This document shows, in pieces, positions 21,701 through 32,764 of a stretch of DNA of 64,000 nucleotides (its first letter is position 1; each line of letters opens with the position of its first letter). Origin of the DNA: Linnemannia hyalina (taxonomy: Eukaryota > Mortierellomycota > Mortierellomycetes > Mortierellales > Mortierellaceae). The stretch lies in contig JAHRHY010000015.1 of the NCBI GenBank assembly GCA_019671135.1, positions 1,054,001 through 1,118,000 on the forward strand, in the 5' to 3' direction. A model generated the notes under the pieces. It did not search any database and was not told where the DNA came from. It saw nothing but the letters and a program-made list of their open reading frames with translations. The position numbers and the translations under genes were made by a program.

Positions 21701-24211
21701 CTTACTCTGGACACACCCTCGTCGTGCGTGTCCAAAGAAAAGATTTGCGATGGATGTGAGAGCACAAGCCAGATTACGTGTGTATGGGCCATCGGCCCTT
21801 TCTTTTGCCATTTCCCAGACACCCTCTCTTTCTCTTTTTCCTGTCCGCTGTCCAGATGCTGTTGCACAAAAACAACACCTCTCCATTTGTGCCTTTTTTG
21901 GATTTGCCCAATCCTCTCCGCACACCATAGCCCCTTCTTTCATCTTGCACCCTGTTTGTTGTCGGGTCTAGTCCCTTTCGACTCTCTTTCCTATCCCTTT
22001 CTTTGTTTTTCCTTTCCTTCTGGTTTCTGATCTCTCTCTTGTCTCTTGATCCCTCACTTCCATCTCTCCCCTTCCATCTCTATTTCTTTGTTCCTGACAT
22101 GTATGGTAACAGTGCGCTGTTTCTGTTGTTAACCTGTCCTTTCATTTCTGTGCATAAAAAGAAACGCCTCTTTTGCCGCTAATTGCCTTTGCAGGGAGTG
22201 GAAAAAGGAGTGCGAATGCGAGCGAAGAAAGGAAAAGAAGGAACGAGAGAATGCCCGGAGATGTTTTTTCGGAGTAAATTTCTACCTTTGATTCCATAGG
22301 GGACTCACACACACTAATCACACATCACAAGGGAGGGCGTAGTTGCGGGGTTCTTGTTCCCTCATTTTCGCACAGCACTCATATCCTTTCGGGGTTGAGT
22401 TCCCTCGGTCCATTTCTCATCCACTTCCCCTTTCTGCCCTTGCAGACAGGGTCTCACCCTTCTATCTCTGTCATACTTGTTCCTTGGCGGGACATTTTAC
22501 TTGCCGTGCAAGTCCAGGAGGACAATACAAATGATGACAGACAATTGAAGGACGGCGACGATAGTAATAAAAAGAGCGGGAGTACCATTACTTTTCAAGA
22601 AGCGACTCTGCTTTTCTTATCCTTCATTATCATAGAGTATCCTTTTTTTCCCTTCAACACTTGTTTTTTGTTGACTCGTGCACTCTCTCTCTCCCACTGT
22701 TTTTCTTACTGGAAGAAAATATTTTTTTCATCGTTGCCCTCATTTTTGATTTTGTTGTGTGAAACAGCGATCATATTTTCTATCTCTTCGCTATATTCTA
22801 TTTTCTCTTTTCTCTTCGTCTTTCTTCTCTTCACTCCTCTTCACGCCTTTCCCTTAGATCTTCTCTCTTCTCTCCACTCACTCATCCATCCACTCACTCA
22901 CTCACTCACTCATTCACTCTTCTCTTAACCCCTTCCCTCTCCCCCTTTTTAGCCCTCGACTACTTCTTCCTCGCTCTCCTTTCAGCCTTCGACTTCTCTC
23001 CCTCGCTCTCTTTTCAGCTTTCTACTACTCCCTCACTCTCTCACACCTCCTTTGCCACCAACCAACCAACAGCACACACACATTCACACATTCGCATTAG
23101 CAGGTATGTACCCATTCCTCCCTCCCTACCCTCATCCAGTCCTACCTACACACAGACAAGACCAACAAGTCCCTTTCTTGTCCCACCACTTCCACTCCTT
23201 CACTCCTCTCCTCTCTCTCTCTCAACACCGTCATACCCTATCGCCTCAATACACTTTTACCACACTCGCACATACTTTCGGTACCATGCAAAGAACCTAC
23301 ACTTGCTTCTTTGATCAGTGTTGATGCTGCTTCATTTGCCCCCTACATTTCCCACCACCACACCACTTCCATCCTTTCCACCTCCTTGCACATTTTTTTC
23401 CCCTTCCAAACGGGAAAAAGGGGCGGTTTGCATACGGGTACTTCCCGTATGACTTTTTTTGTCGTTCTGTTCGATCCGTTTTCCACCTACACACGATCCA
23501 CCACCCTATCTTTGTACAGATTTTTGCTTTTGACACCCAGCCAGAAGCATGCTTAGTTGCACCGAGACCTACATCCCTCTCGTGCCTTGTGCATGTTGAC
23601 ACATGTCATAAAGATACACAAACATGACCATCCCGAATCCCGACCTGGACTCTTGTAGTAAAAGAGAGCATCCGCCCAGGATGTAATGTTTATGTCAATC
23701 CACATCATCATGCCATTTTCATTACTTAACCGAGAGCCCTCTTCTTTTTTTGTTTCCTGTACTATAGTACCAGGCGAGACCAGGCCTTTGTCTTTACCAG
23801 AGATCACGCCAGCAAACCTTCACACCTCTAAATCCGATTTCGCCGTCTTTCTCTCCTTTCAATCTCCACACACACTCTTCATCCAGTTCATATCAAACAT
23901 CCGATTACCCAATTACACTCCTTCACTCGCACCTACTTACACCACCAACGAACCAACTTCCCGCACTTTATTCCTTCTTTCCTTTTTTCTCATTCATTCT
24001 TTTATCGAAATTTCACTTGCGCGGTATCACCCCATTCACAGTTCATCCCACCCCTCCCCAATCTCGCTCCCTCTCCTGAGCCCCCTCTAGACAGACCAGC
24101 TTTCACCATTCAGCCCTCACTCCCCTCAACTGTACTCCACCCGCCTGTCGTTCTCAGCTTACCCTTGCTGCTGAGCGCCATAGCATCAATAACAACAGCG
24201 CCCTTCGATCC

Positions 24212-27200
24212 ATGTCGGCCATAGCAACAATGAAGGCCCTGGTCGACGCAGAAAAGAGGCGAGCTACTACTGCATCGTCCCTGCGTCGACCCTTTTCCCT
24301 CCCAGAAGAGCAGTCACACAACAGATCAGTTCCGCCTGCACCTTCCCAACAGCCAGTCCCCTCTTCGATGTCGACTTTGGACTCTTCACCGGTAGCATCC
24401 TCGACAGCAATGGTCTTCCCTCCTCCACTGGAAGTTATCCCAGTCGTCCCAAAACTCAACACAACACCATCGTCAGCAGGCTTCTACTCAGACTCGGCCA
24501 ACTCGTCCGCCTCATCTTCGCCTACCCTGGGCTCTCACGATTCTGTCACCTTTACCTTTAGCTCTCCTCTCTTTTACGACCAAAAACTCTATATCTATCG
24601 CATCCTCCTCGCCATCTACAAACAACTCGCCAGATGTATCGAGGAACACCCCCTCGTCCTCTTGATGCTCCAGTACTCTGTCGCCTTGATCCACGGTTTC
24701 ACAGTCTATCTTGTCTCGGTCATCCTCTCTGTCGCCCAGCTCATCATGATTGCCTTCACGATCGAAAATCTGGACTGGATCCAATCATACAAGCCATTGA
24801 TGTGCGAGTGGGACAGTCATTTCCCTGGATTCGTCTTTCCTGCATTGGATATCGACTCGGAAGAGGATGACGATGATGCCTATGCATCCAAGACTATCTC
24901 ACGGGTTCACAAGGGCGGACGGTACTGGCAGGCCCAGGCCACCCTCAAGACTGGCGACGACTCGGCTGATGATGGCTATCACTCAGAGGAATCCCAAAAG
25001 CAGTTGATCGTTCGCCAGTCCATGAACTCGACCTTGCGTAAGCGTCTCGCCAAGTACCAGAACTGGGTTCCGTTACTTTGGTCACCGGAGGAGAGCAGCA
25101 TCCAGGAAGCCTCGGAGGATACTGAGGAAGAGCAAGGACCCAATGAGACTGAGGACCACTATTCGGCCAGGATACGTCGCGCACTCGTCCGCACACTATC
25201 GGGAGGCGACTACCAGCCAACCAAGGGCAAGCGTCGTGTCACATTTAACGAGCAGGTCATGATCTTTGGTCGCAGGCGATCGAGTCAAGTTTCTCAGGAG
25301 TTTCCTACCGGCGACGAGTCATTGTCTTTCACATATTCTAGTGTCTCTTCCGATGCGGTCAAGTCTTCGACGACGTCAGCCTTGCATACGGAGCAGGCAT
25401 CTTCGACTGTCATGGTCGTCAAGGAGCATCAGAGTTATTCGTCGACTGGAATTATGACCGCCTCGGCCACGACCACCTCTCCCATGGACCGTGAGAAATT
25501 GGCGACACTCACACACGAGGAGGCCGAGTACCAGCAAAGAACAGCATCAGAGGACACCAATGGCTCTGGAACTTCTTCTCCAACTTTTACTCCAACATCC
25601 TCCGCCGAGTCTGCATCGACCGTTTCTACTACATCATCTTGCTCGGCTGCAGTCAAGTCTGCGACTGCCAGGGTCATCAAGCAATCGGGTGACCTCCGTC
25701 GGTCGAGCTCTGTCCCTATGAAGATTGGATCCTTTCTCAATCGGCACCAGACCAGCAACCAGGAGCCAAGGGGCACATTCCCTTGTCACTCTTCTACCTT
25801 CTCAGAGTCAAGCACGGTCTCTCAGAACCCACGCGTACTTCCGGATCATTTGGAGCCTCAGCAGGAAAACAAGCAGGAAGCGGTCTCACCTCGATCGTCA
25901 ATGTCCTTGGGAACCCGTGCCAAGCGTTCCTTCTCTCTCGCCCTCCCTCGACCCAACAACAGCAACAACAGCAACAGCGCAGCATCTCTTGTCGCATCAA
26001 CAGAACCCAACAACAAGGACCCTTCACTTCTCGATCGCCAAGGGTCTGCGACCAAGAAGAACTTTATGTATCGGATCGTTCACCCTCAACGTTACAGGCG
26101 CGAGTTGGAGCAGCAGCTTACGGATCGGGAACGTCAGCGACTCTTGACTCTGGCTCACCTCCAACGCGATCATATCTTGGCTGAGGATTCCTTGGACCCC
26201 AACGCTCGCTTTTCTTCCACGGAAGCTGCAGCAGCGCTCCGCTCATCCGATTCTGTCCTTTATGGCGATCCTTACTACTATGCCACCTCGGCCGAGTACA
26301 TTGAGGGTCTGGGTGCCCCTAACTCAGTGATCTCAACCTCATTCGGAACATCATTCCCGGAAGAGCTCCAGCGCCATGGCAGGTCGTCTTCAGGATCCAA
26401 GGGTCGCTCCAAGGTAACCAGGCCAGCCTCGTACGACTTTGACTGCAGACCTGTTGAAGTCCATACAGCAGCGTGTGGGTATGGATCTGAGGGCGAGACG
26501 GACCCGAGTAGGATGACGGGCAAGTTGGAAAAGTCCATGTCGATAGGACCTCACCATGGATTCTTTCGACGCGAGAGCAAGAAGAAGAACGAGGGCATCG
26601 TCCAGGACAGAACCCAGTCTCCAAACCGCCTTCAGCAACTGTTCCCGCACCCTGGACACAAAAAGTCGCACTCGTCGTCTTCGTCTCTCGAAGCGGTTGT
26701 AACTGCGGTCACCAAGGAAGCCGGTGCTCTGGATGCGTCAGCTGTGCCCAGCCAAGGAGGTCGCTCCACCCCACCCATCTTTTCGTCCCCTACTGCCGCC
26801 AGTGCTCACAAGCTGTTGTCGCGAGCCCGAACCAACTCTCGCACCTTCACGACATTCACCGCTCTTGGAATGCCCGCTAACCCTCCCGCACAGCCTATGA
26901 TGGCGGCTCAGTTTTCGGGAGCGCTTGCTGAGCACGAGATGAAGCACACTTCGTTTACTGCCTTCGGGTTTCCGTCTCCGACCAGTTCGCCCGTCCACTC
27001 TGCACCTGCCTCACCTCGTCACTCGACCAGTTCCATGACCGATTTTCATGCCCACCTAACCCGCCAACAGCCTGTGCCACTTGTAGGGTCTGAGGAGTTT
27101 GTTGGCCAAGGAGTTACTGAGTCTGAAGAGTACTACTATTACCACCACCACCAGCAGTACCATCGGCAGCAGGAAGTCCTCTTGCCAGAAGATGAGGCCC

Positions 27201-27454
27201 AGGACCACGATGGTGTCAACTACCTGCCCTCGTCTGCCCCCATTGTCATGGAGTCGGTTCCGTTTACCAAGAAGGGCGGACAGGATGATGGTCAATCGAG
27301 TAGAAGCAGCAGTCGCAGCAGCAACCACGGTCAAGCCGACTTTGAAGGCTCTACAGTTGTCAGTGGTCGCGAGATGATTGTCGATGGAACAGTCGTTACG
27401 AAGCGCCCTAGCGGACTGAGCTTTATACGCAAGCTCAGTTTGAAGAAGAAGTAG
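24212..27454 (+). CDS. Large Ser-rich protein with a short membrane region and an RVTF motif (uncharacterised)
   Basis: Intronless 1080-residue protein that I do not recognise. The N-terminus is Ser/Pro-rich. Residues about 125-190 form the only hydrophobic block (including LVLLMLQYSVALIHGF and VYLVSVILSVAQLIMIAF), likely two close membrane passes or a hairpin. An acidic patch (DIDSEEDDDDA) follows. Around residue 341 is KRRVTFNEQV, a good match to the RVxF docking motif for protein phosphatase 1. The rest is Ser/Thr/Gln-rich, probably disordered, with many basic-Ser phosphosite-like motifs (RRSSS, RRRSS) and a basic C-terminus (FIRKLSLKKK). The start follows a long CT-rich leader and no better upstream ATG is in frame. 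A lipid- or ER-anchored scaffold bringing PP1 to a membrane is a plausible but unproven reading. Confidence 0.8.
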   Translation: MSAIATMKALVDAEKRRATTASSLRRPFSLPEEQSHNRSVPPAPSQQPVPSSMSTLDSSPVASSTAMVFPPPLEVIPVVPKLNTTPSSAGFYSDSANSSASSSPTLGSHDSVTFTFSSPLFYDQKLYIYRILLAIYKQLARCIEEHPLVLLMLQYSVALIHGFTVYLVSVILSVAQLIMIAFTIENLDWIQSYKPLMCEWDSHFPGFVFPALDIDSEEDDDDAYASKTISRVHKGGRYWQAQATLKTGDDSADDGYHSEESQKQLIVRQSMNSTLRKRLAKYQNWVPLLWSPEESSIQEASEDTEEEQGPNETEDHYSARIRRALVRTLSGGDYQPTKGKRRVTFNEQVMIFGRRRSSQVSQEFPTGDESLSFTYSSVSSDAVKSSTTSALHTEQASSTVMVVKEHQSYSSTGIMTASATTTSPMDREKLATLTHEEAEYQQRTASEDTNGSGTSSPTFTPTSSAESASTVSTTSSCSAAVKSATARVIKQSGDLRRSSSVPMKIGSFLNRHQTSNQEPRGTFPCHSSTFSESSTVSQNPRVLPDHLEPQQENKQEAVSPRSSMSLGTRAKRSFSLALPRPNNSNNSNSAASLVASTEPNNKDPSLLDRQGSATKKNFMYRIVHPQRYRRELEQQLTDRERQRLLTLAHLQRDHILAEDSLDPNARFSSTEAAAALRSSDSVLYGDPYYYATSAEYIEGLGAPNSVISTSFGTSFPEELQRHGRSSSGSKGRSKVTRPASYDFDCRPVEVHTAACGYGSEGETDPSRMTGKLEKSMSIGPHHGFFRRESKKKNEGIVQDRTQSPNRLQQLFPHPGHKKSHSSSSSLEAVVTAVTKEAGALDASAVPSQGGRSTPPIFSSPTAASAHKLLSRARTNSRTFTTFTALGMPANPPAQPMMAAQFSGALAEHEMKHTSFTAFGFPSPTSSPVHSAPASPRHSTSSMTDFHAHLTRQQPVPLVGSEEFVGQGVTESEEYYYYHHHQQYHRQQEVLLPEDEAQDHDGVNYLPSSAPIVMESVPFTKKGGQDDGQSSRSSSRSSNHGQADFEGSTVVSGREMIVDGTVVTKRPSGLSFIRKLSLKKK

Positions 27455-28397
27455 TAGCATGCATTCTTGCACATTGTACATATATCCCCTACACGCATTC
27501 GCCTTTTTTTTCGTTTTTCCATTTGTTGTACAACATTCTTCCTGCATTAAAGACATTCTTTGTTTTCTTTTCGTTCAGTTTTCGTGTCATTTTTTTTTTT
27601 TTTCTTTTTCATTCAGAAAAGTAACAAATAAAAAAATAACGTCTTAAGGTAGTGGACTGTCATTGCAGTTAAGCTTATTGATCTAACGCGAAGCTGAGGC
27701 GCAGCGAATTACGGTATGTCTTACGCGATTTTAGTAAACTCGGTTGGTGGCTTTAATCAGTCTCCTTAATTTTTTGCATGTGTTTGCCTTGGATCAAGAT
27801 ATTACTGTTTTCAGAGCAAAATTTCTTGAGTGGTGGTTCTGAGGTCGCACAAGCAGCAACTTGGACACAGTCTGACAGAGTCGCGGGCACTTCGCTGCTT
27901 TTCTCTTTTCTTTTTATTGATCGTACACTTGATTTGTTCTGTACTTGGCGCAGGACATCCATATGTCCGAGGTTTTTTTTTTTATATTACATCGAAGCCG
28001 CATACTACTTCTAACTGTTGAAGAGGCGAGTCCAGAGTCGGCCACGGACATCAGAACAGATATCGCCCAGCAAGAACGCCTGTGCCGCATCCTCAATCAT
28101 CAGATCCGCCGTATGCCTCTACGCGCCTTTGACCCAGTGAAAACGCTCTTGCGTGGTTCTTATAGATATTGTGCTGCGGCTCTTAGTCCTGCTCCGACCC
28201 GCTGTCGTTTTGAGTAAAGAGGCGGCACTGCTTGGTTCGCTGTTGTGAGTCGTGTCTCGCCGACACTTTGCTTTCTTTTTCTTAATTCTCGCAGGAACAA
28301 CATAAATATGCAAAAGTTGACGGTTGTCAGACCTTTTTTGCGACAAGATTTTTTTTTAAAGAGGATGTGCAGCTGGAGTTAATGATATTGACGAATT

Positions 28398-28724
28398 TTG
28401 AAAACAGAAAAAAAAATGATGACAAATTTTTCGACCACCGCGAAACTGCACATGGATGTTTCCAAGCGTGCTGTGTCCACTTCATCCGCCAAAAGAGAGA
28501 AAATTCGAGCGCCTTCAGGCGTTCAAGGTGATGCAGTCGGCAAGAATTTGGAATGTAAGGGGTTCATCCTGGATATACTCTTTGCGGGACATGTTCGATT
28601 AAAATTGACTCCAAGTTGGGGGATAATTCCACAATACCGATGTCGTTCCGGTAAAACCGTGAGCTCCCTGACCTGTCAAGTGCCCTCTCCCTCCTCACCG
28701 CCATCCGCGATCTCTGTCTTCTGA
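28398..28724 (+). pseudogene. Possible relic of a protein-coding gene
   Basis: This 108-codon frame is less AT-rich than its surroundings and its second half reads like real protein (for example KGFILDILFAGHVRLKLTPS, then SGKTVSSLTCQVPSPSSPPS). It has no plausible promoter or upstream exon, and I do not recognise the family. The opposite strand at 28676-28879 also gives a protein-like frame (LWELDLRGKWYGLHGKTG), so strand and identity are uncertain. It may be a decayed member of a dispersed gene family. Confidence 0.3.
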
Positions 28725-29218
28725 TCAGCTTCGAGCTCTGTGTTTCCTGTCTTCCCATGCAGTCCATACCACTTGCCTCGGAGGTCTAACTCCCATAGCT
28801 GTGAGAAGCAATCAAAGAGTAGCAATAAGGGTAAGAGAACCTGGATGTGAGGAAATTGTAACTCCATAGCCCGAAGCACCTCATTTTAATATTCTGTTCC
28901 TCTTATTTGGATCATCAACTCCTTGACTCTTTTTGGCCATTCTCAAGATATTTCTGAGGGCGGTTCATGGGAAAGCTGCGATTGCTGGATGGTACTAGGT
29001 TTGGGTACAACTCTCTTCCAATCGCCACATTCGTCCAATGGAATAACTGAGTTTGGAGAAATTGGATTTCAAAGTGGGAGTCAGAGGGAGAAGAAGAAGG
29101 AGAGGAGGGCGAAGAGGGGGAAGAGGAAGGAAGGAGGGGAAGAGGGATGCCGAAATGGGAACGCCTTATGTTGAATTTGAAAAGCTGGAATCCGGGTTCA
29201 TATGTTGAGAGACAGCAC

Positions 29219-29242
29219 CGCTTTCCACCGCTTTCCACCGCT
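29219..29242 (+). repeat. 10-base direct tandem repeat
   Basis: CTTTCCACCG is repeated twice with partial flanking copies. Confidence 0.75.
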
Positions 29243-30661
29243 GTGAAACTTTCAGTTCAATGTACAGCGATGGTCCGTCCAACGATTAACCGATCTGATG
29301 TATGACATCTGCCGGGAGGTGCACGTTTTGAATGCAAGCTGCAAGAGGATTAGCGCTGGGTGCTGGTTTAGCCATGTGTGTTGCTGTTGAGGTTGCTGTT
29401 GTTGTTGAAGTAGTTGAGTAGTGTTGTTGAACTTCTGTTGTTGATTTTTTGGAACTGTCATTGGTGAGGATGGTGATCGTAAAAACGGCTGAATGTTTGT
29501 TTCGGATTCGACGTAGATCAGAGCACGATGTCAAACCCTCTTCTGGCGCTCATTCGTTGATACATTGAACAGGAAAAAAACCTCCTTCCACGGCGATGCA
29601 GGTTTGACACGGTTCTAATACAATATTCGAGCCATTGAATTCATGGCCAGTGATCCAGGATTTTTTTTATAGTGAGGCGAGCAACCCACTCTGATTGTGA
29701 CGTTCTCACTTTGTTAACGTCATCGTTCTGGTGCACCTCCTCATTGAATAAAAAAATAGACCCGTACCGCACAGTAATTTTCTCTTATCCTTATGTTTGG
29801 GAATTTTTTGGACTTGAACGATAGTCGAGCGATTGACTTCATGTCCTCTTTAGAAGAAACGAAAAAGAACATTCGGCGGTTCATACAGTTCCTTCAAGTC
29901 ATTGGACGAGCTGGGAGTTTTTTTTTAGATATACTAGACAGCCATTGCTTCCTCCACCTTCACCACAAGGCGATACATGATGGCTGTGTACTTTGCACCT
30001 TATTCTCGTCGTTTTTAATAGACCTGCTTACACTAATGGCATCTCTGTGTGCTTCCGCTGTGATGGTTTCACTTTTCGATTTATTCTTTCGTTGCCCTTT
30101 TCCTCTATCCGCTCTTTCGATATCTCCTGCGGTTATTTTGCTTCAAAATAATACTCTAGATGATGCAAGAGGTTCACACAGAGGCTTTTTTCCGGCTAGA
30201 ATGTGTTTAAAATTAAAATCGGAAGGAGGATCATGTTTTCAAGGCGATTTTCTTTGTCTGCCACTTGGCCATCAAAACGAGAACGATATGTTCTTGCCAT
30301 GCATTTATCATCTTTAGTTTTTTTCATCAGCCGCCAACTACTTCTATAGCGGAAAGACTTCGCGTTGGTACCTTAGAGCTGCATATGGTGCCACACAAGT
30401 AGAGCTCACCGATATCCTCCTTACATACCTTGTTAAAGATTTTTCTGGCATTTAACTTTTCAGGATCCAAACCAGCATTCTTGCAAATCACCTCCTTTCA
30501 TGTGTCATATGTTGTTGTCTGTGCTCCATCATATTTTTTTTGTAGTAGCTTTGATATAAGGAGGAAGTTGCAAAGAGTGAACTGGCTAAAAGGAACTTGA
30601 CACATGTATCTCAAAGTTAGGGGGTTCGGCCACATTTTTCACTTTTGAAGTCAACTTCTTG

Positions 30662-30700
30662 CGATCAATCATTCTTGTCGATCAATCGTTCTTGTCGATC
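30662..30700 (+). repeat. 17-base direct tandem repeat
   Basis: CGATCAATCnTTCTTGT occurs twice in tandem followed by a third partial CGATC; a short duplication in the gene-poor region. Confidence 0.75.
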
Positions 30701-32764
30701 CTTTGGAACAGCACCCTCCTTTTTTACGCGACGAGTTCAAATAAGAAGGATTTTTTTTGGGCATTTCGCTTCGTGGTCGTTGGGTAGCGAGAGATATAAA
30801 CTTACGTGAAGTAGAGTATATGAATTGCTTTGGAGAGATCGGTTTGCCTTTTGATGTGAATGATTTTTCTTATTTGTGATACACGCAGATGGCCAACCAC
30901 TACCATTAACAAACTCGACGCTCTCATTTGGTTGTCATTTTATTTTGCTTCTTCTCTTAGTGACCAATTTGAGATGCGGGGTCATCGCTTTGGTTGAGAA
31001 TGTGAAACAACGCCCAGGATACGTTGTTTTCGTCAAATGTTGTAGAACATTGCTACACCATCCATCGTTTTTTTTTTTAGTTAGAAATAAGAAATACTTT
31101 CAAGTGGTGGCGAGGTATGTCCTTTAGGTTCATATTGATCGATGGGCTCCAGTGCTCCTTTGTGACCAACTCTTGTTGCAGATTATTCACCTTCTTTTCA
31201 CTTCGCCTTTCACTGCACTGGATTCATCCATTCATCGACATGGTTTTGATTAACTAGATGAAAATGTAAAACCAACACGATGGATAGGTATGAAAAGGCC
31301 ATTCAGGTTCAATTGTTAGATCTGATCGGAGGGATGGGACTCCATCGACTGAGGTTCCCTTCTTTTCGATCCCATGAATAAAAAAAAATGGCTTTGAGGC
31401 GTGAGAAGTATATAAAAATGACATTATTGCTATCCAGTCAAGACGACCACCACGCACGTCGCACCTCACCTCTGTAACCATGAGGAGAAAAAGATACTAA
31501 GGGATAATAAAACCTTTCATGCAAAAGAAAAAAAAAACAACTCCTCTTGTAGGTTGGTTTGGTCTGATCTTGTGTTTGGTCTTTGGTGGACAACTGCAGC
31601 TTGAATGTACGGTTACTGTCTTTGAACGATGGTTTTGAGTGAGCCTAGTTATAATCTCTTTATTTCTTTTGTGGCCTGCAGTCGTGGTATTGTGTTAGAC
31701 CACGCACAACCACTCTGTGTTGGACTGGAGATTTGAAGCATGTATCGTTATTTTGTGGGTTGGCACAACAAGGATTTCTCAATGGCTTCAACTCCCCGAC
31801 TTCCTTTTGTCAGTGAATAAAATATATATCCCGGTAGTATGGAGAGATACCTTGCGACAACCCCCACCCTTTGTCGACACTTTTCATGTTGTCGGTTATA
31901 ATTTTCACTCAAGCATTCTACTGAAATCAGATTCGGATTGAGTGCCAATCATTCTTTTTGTGGGATAAAAAAAATATAATAGAACAGTGCGTATCAACCA
32001 GCAGCAAACATATTTAGAGATTGTGCAAGATGCACATCTACGTTATTCTTTTTTCATGACCCATTTTTCGCTCGTATTTTTCAAAGGTCGTATACTTCTG
32101 AATGCTGGGCGCATAAAAAAAAAGCAGCTAGGCGATTGTATGGTCAATTCACCTCATGTCTAAATACGCGTGTCAATTAATACAAAATGGGCGAGACGAT
32201 ATATCATTTGCGGTCTTCCTTGGTACTTTTGTAAAAGGTGTCTACTCGTGGATCCAAACGTCCATCGCATCACTGACCTTGCCAACAATACATTTCATTT
32301 TTCAATGTGATAGGGACTACACACCTTTTTCCACTTATCGAGGAAAAGGGAATGTGTGGTTGAGAGAGGGAGAGAGAGAGCGCGCGCTAAAATAAGGCGG
32401 TGAGGAAAAACTGGAGAAAGGATTTGAAAGGAAAGTGAAAGAAAACAAGATGGAAAAAGAAAGGGGAAGATTAGGGCGCTAAGAAAAGATGCCTGGTCAT
32501 GTGTGACTGATGAGGTGTCCATGGTCATCAAGTACACTGATTGAAAGAAATGCATCATTATCATTCAGCTTTTATACTTTCGCATTTCGCATTTCGCGCG
32601 AGAAGCCAGACGCCTCAAAGTCAAGTAAGCTACGCATCACCTGTTAGTACGTCAGCATCAGGTGGAAATCAAAATGGTAGTACATTTCACAATATTTATT
32701 GGTGTGGACTCATGGTTACCCCAAATCCTAAAAATCAAACAGCCACGGCTCTAACATCCAGCGC

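Larger units (their letters stand above)
18530..24211. other. 5.7-kb stretch without a supported gene
   Basis: I found no domain-bearing frame, no intron-joined conserved protein and no tRNA-like box pair. Open frames such as 19706-20182 (-), 20803-21003 (+) and 21554-22030 (+) look like chance frames. From about 22.3 to 24.2 kb the + strand is strongly CT-rich and probably forms the long promoter and 5' UTR of the gene at 24212, possibly with leader introns. A TATATAA near 21148 could start an untranslated transcript. Confidence 0.45.
27455..32764. other. Gene-poor, AT-richer stretch (5.3 kb)
   Basis: The base composition becomes visibly more AT-rich with many short homopolymers. No intact gene is supported. 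A frame at 28398-28724 (+) has protein-like character and is listed separately. Frame 29793-30317 (+, 174 codons) has no recognisable features. Small direct repeats occur at 29219-29242 and 30662-30700. The stretch flanks the 3' side of the NLR-like gene. Confidence 0.5.

Noticed and set aside
29793..30317. 174-codon + strand frame in the gene-poor island
   Set aside because: No domain, no supported start and unremarkable composition for AT-rich DNA; kept out as a CDS.
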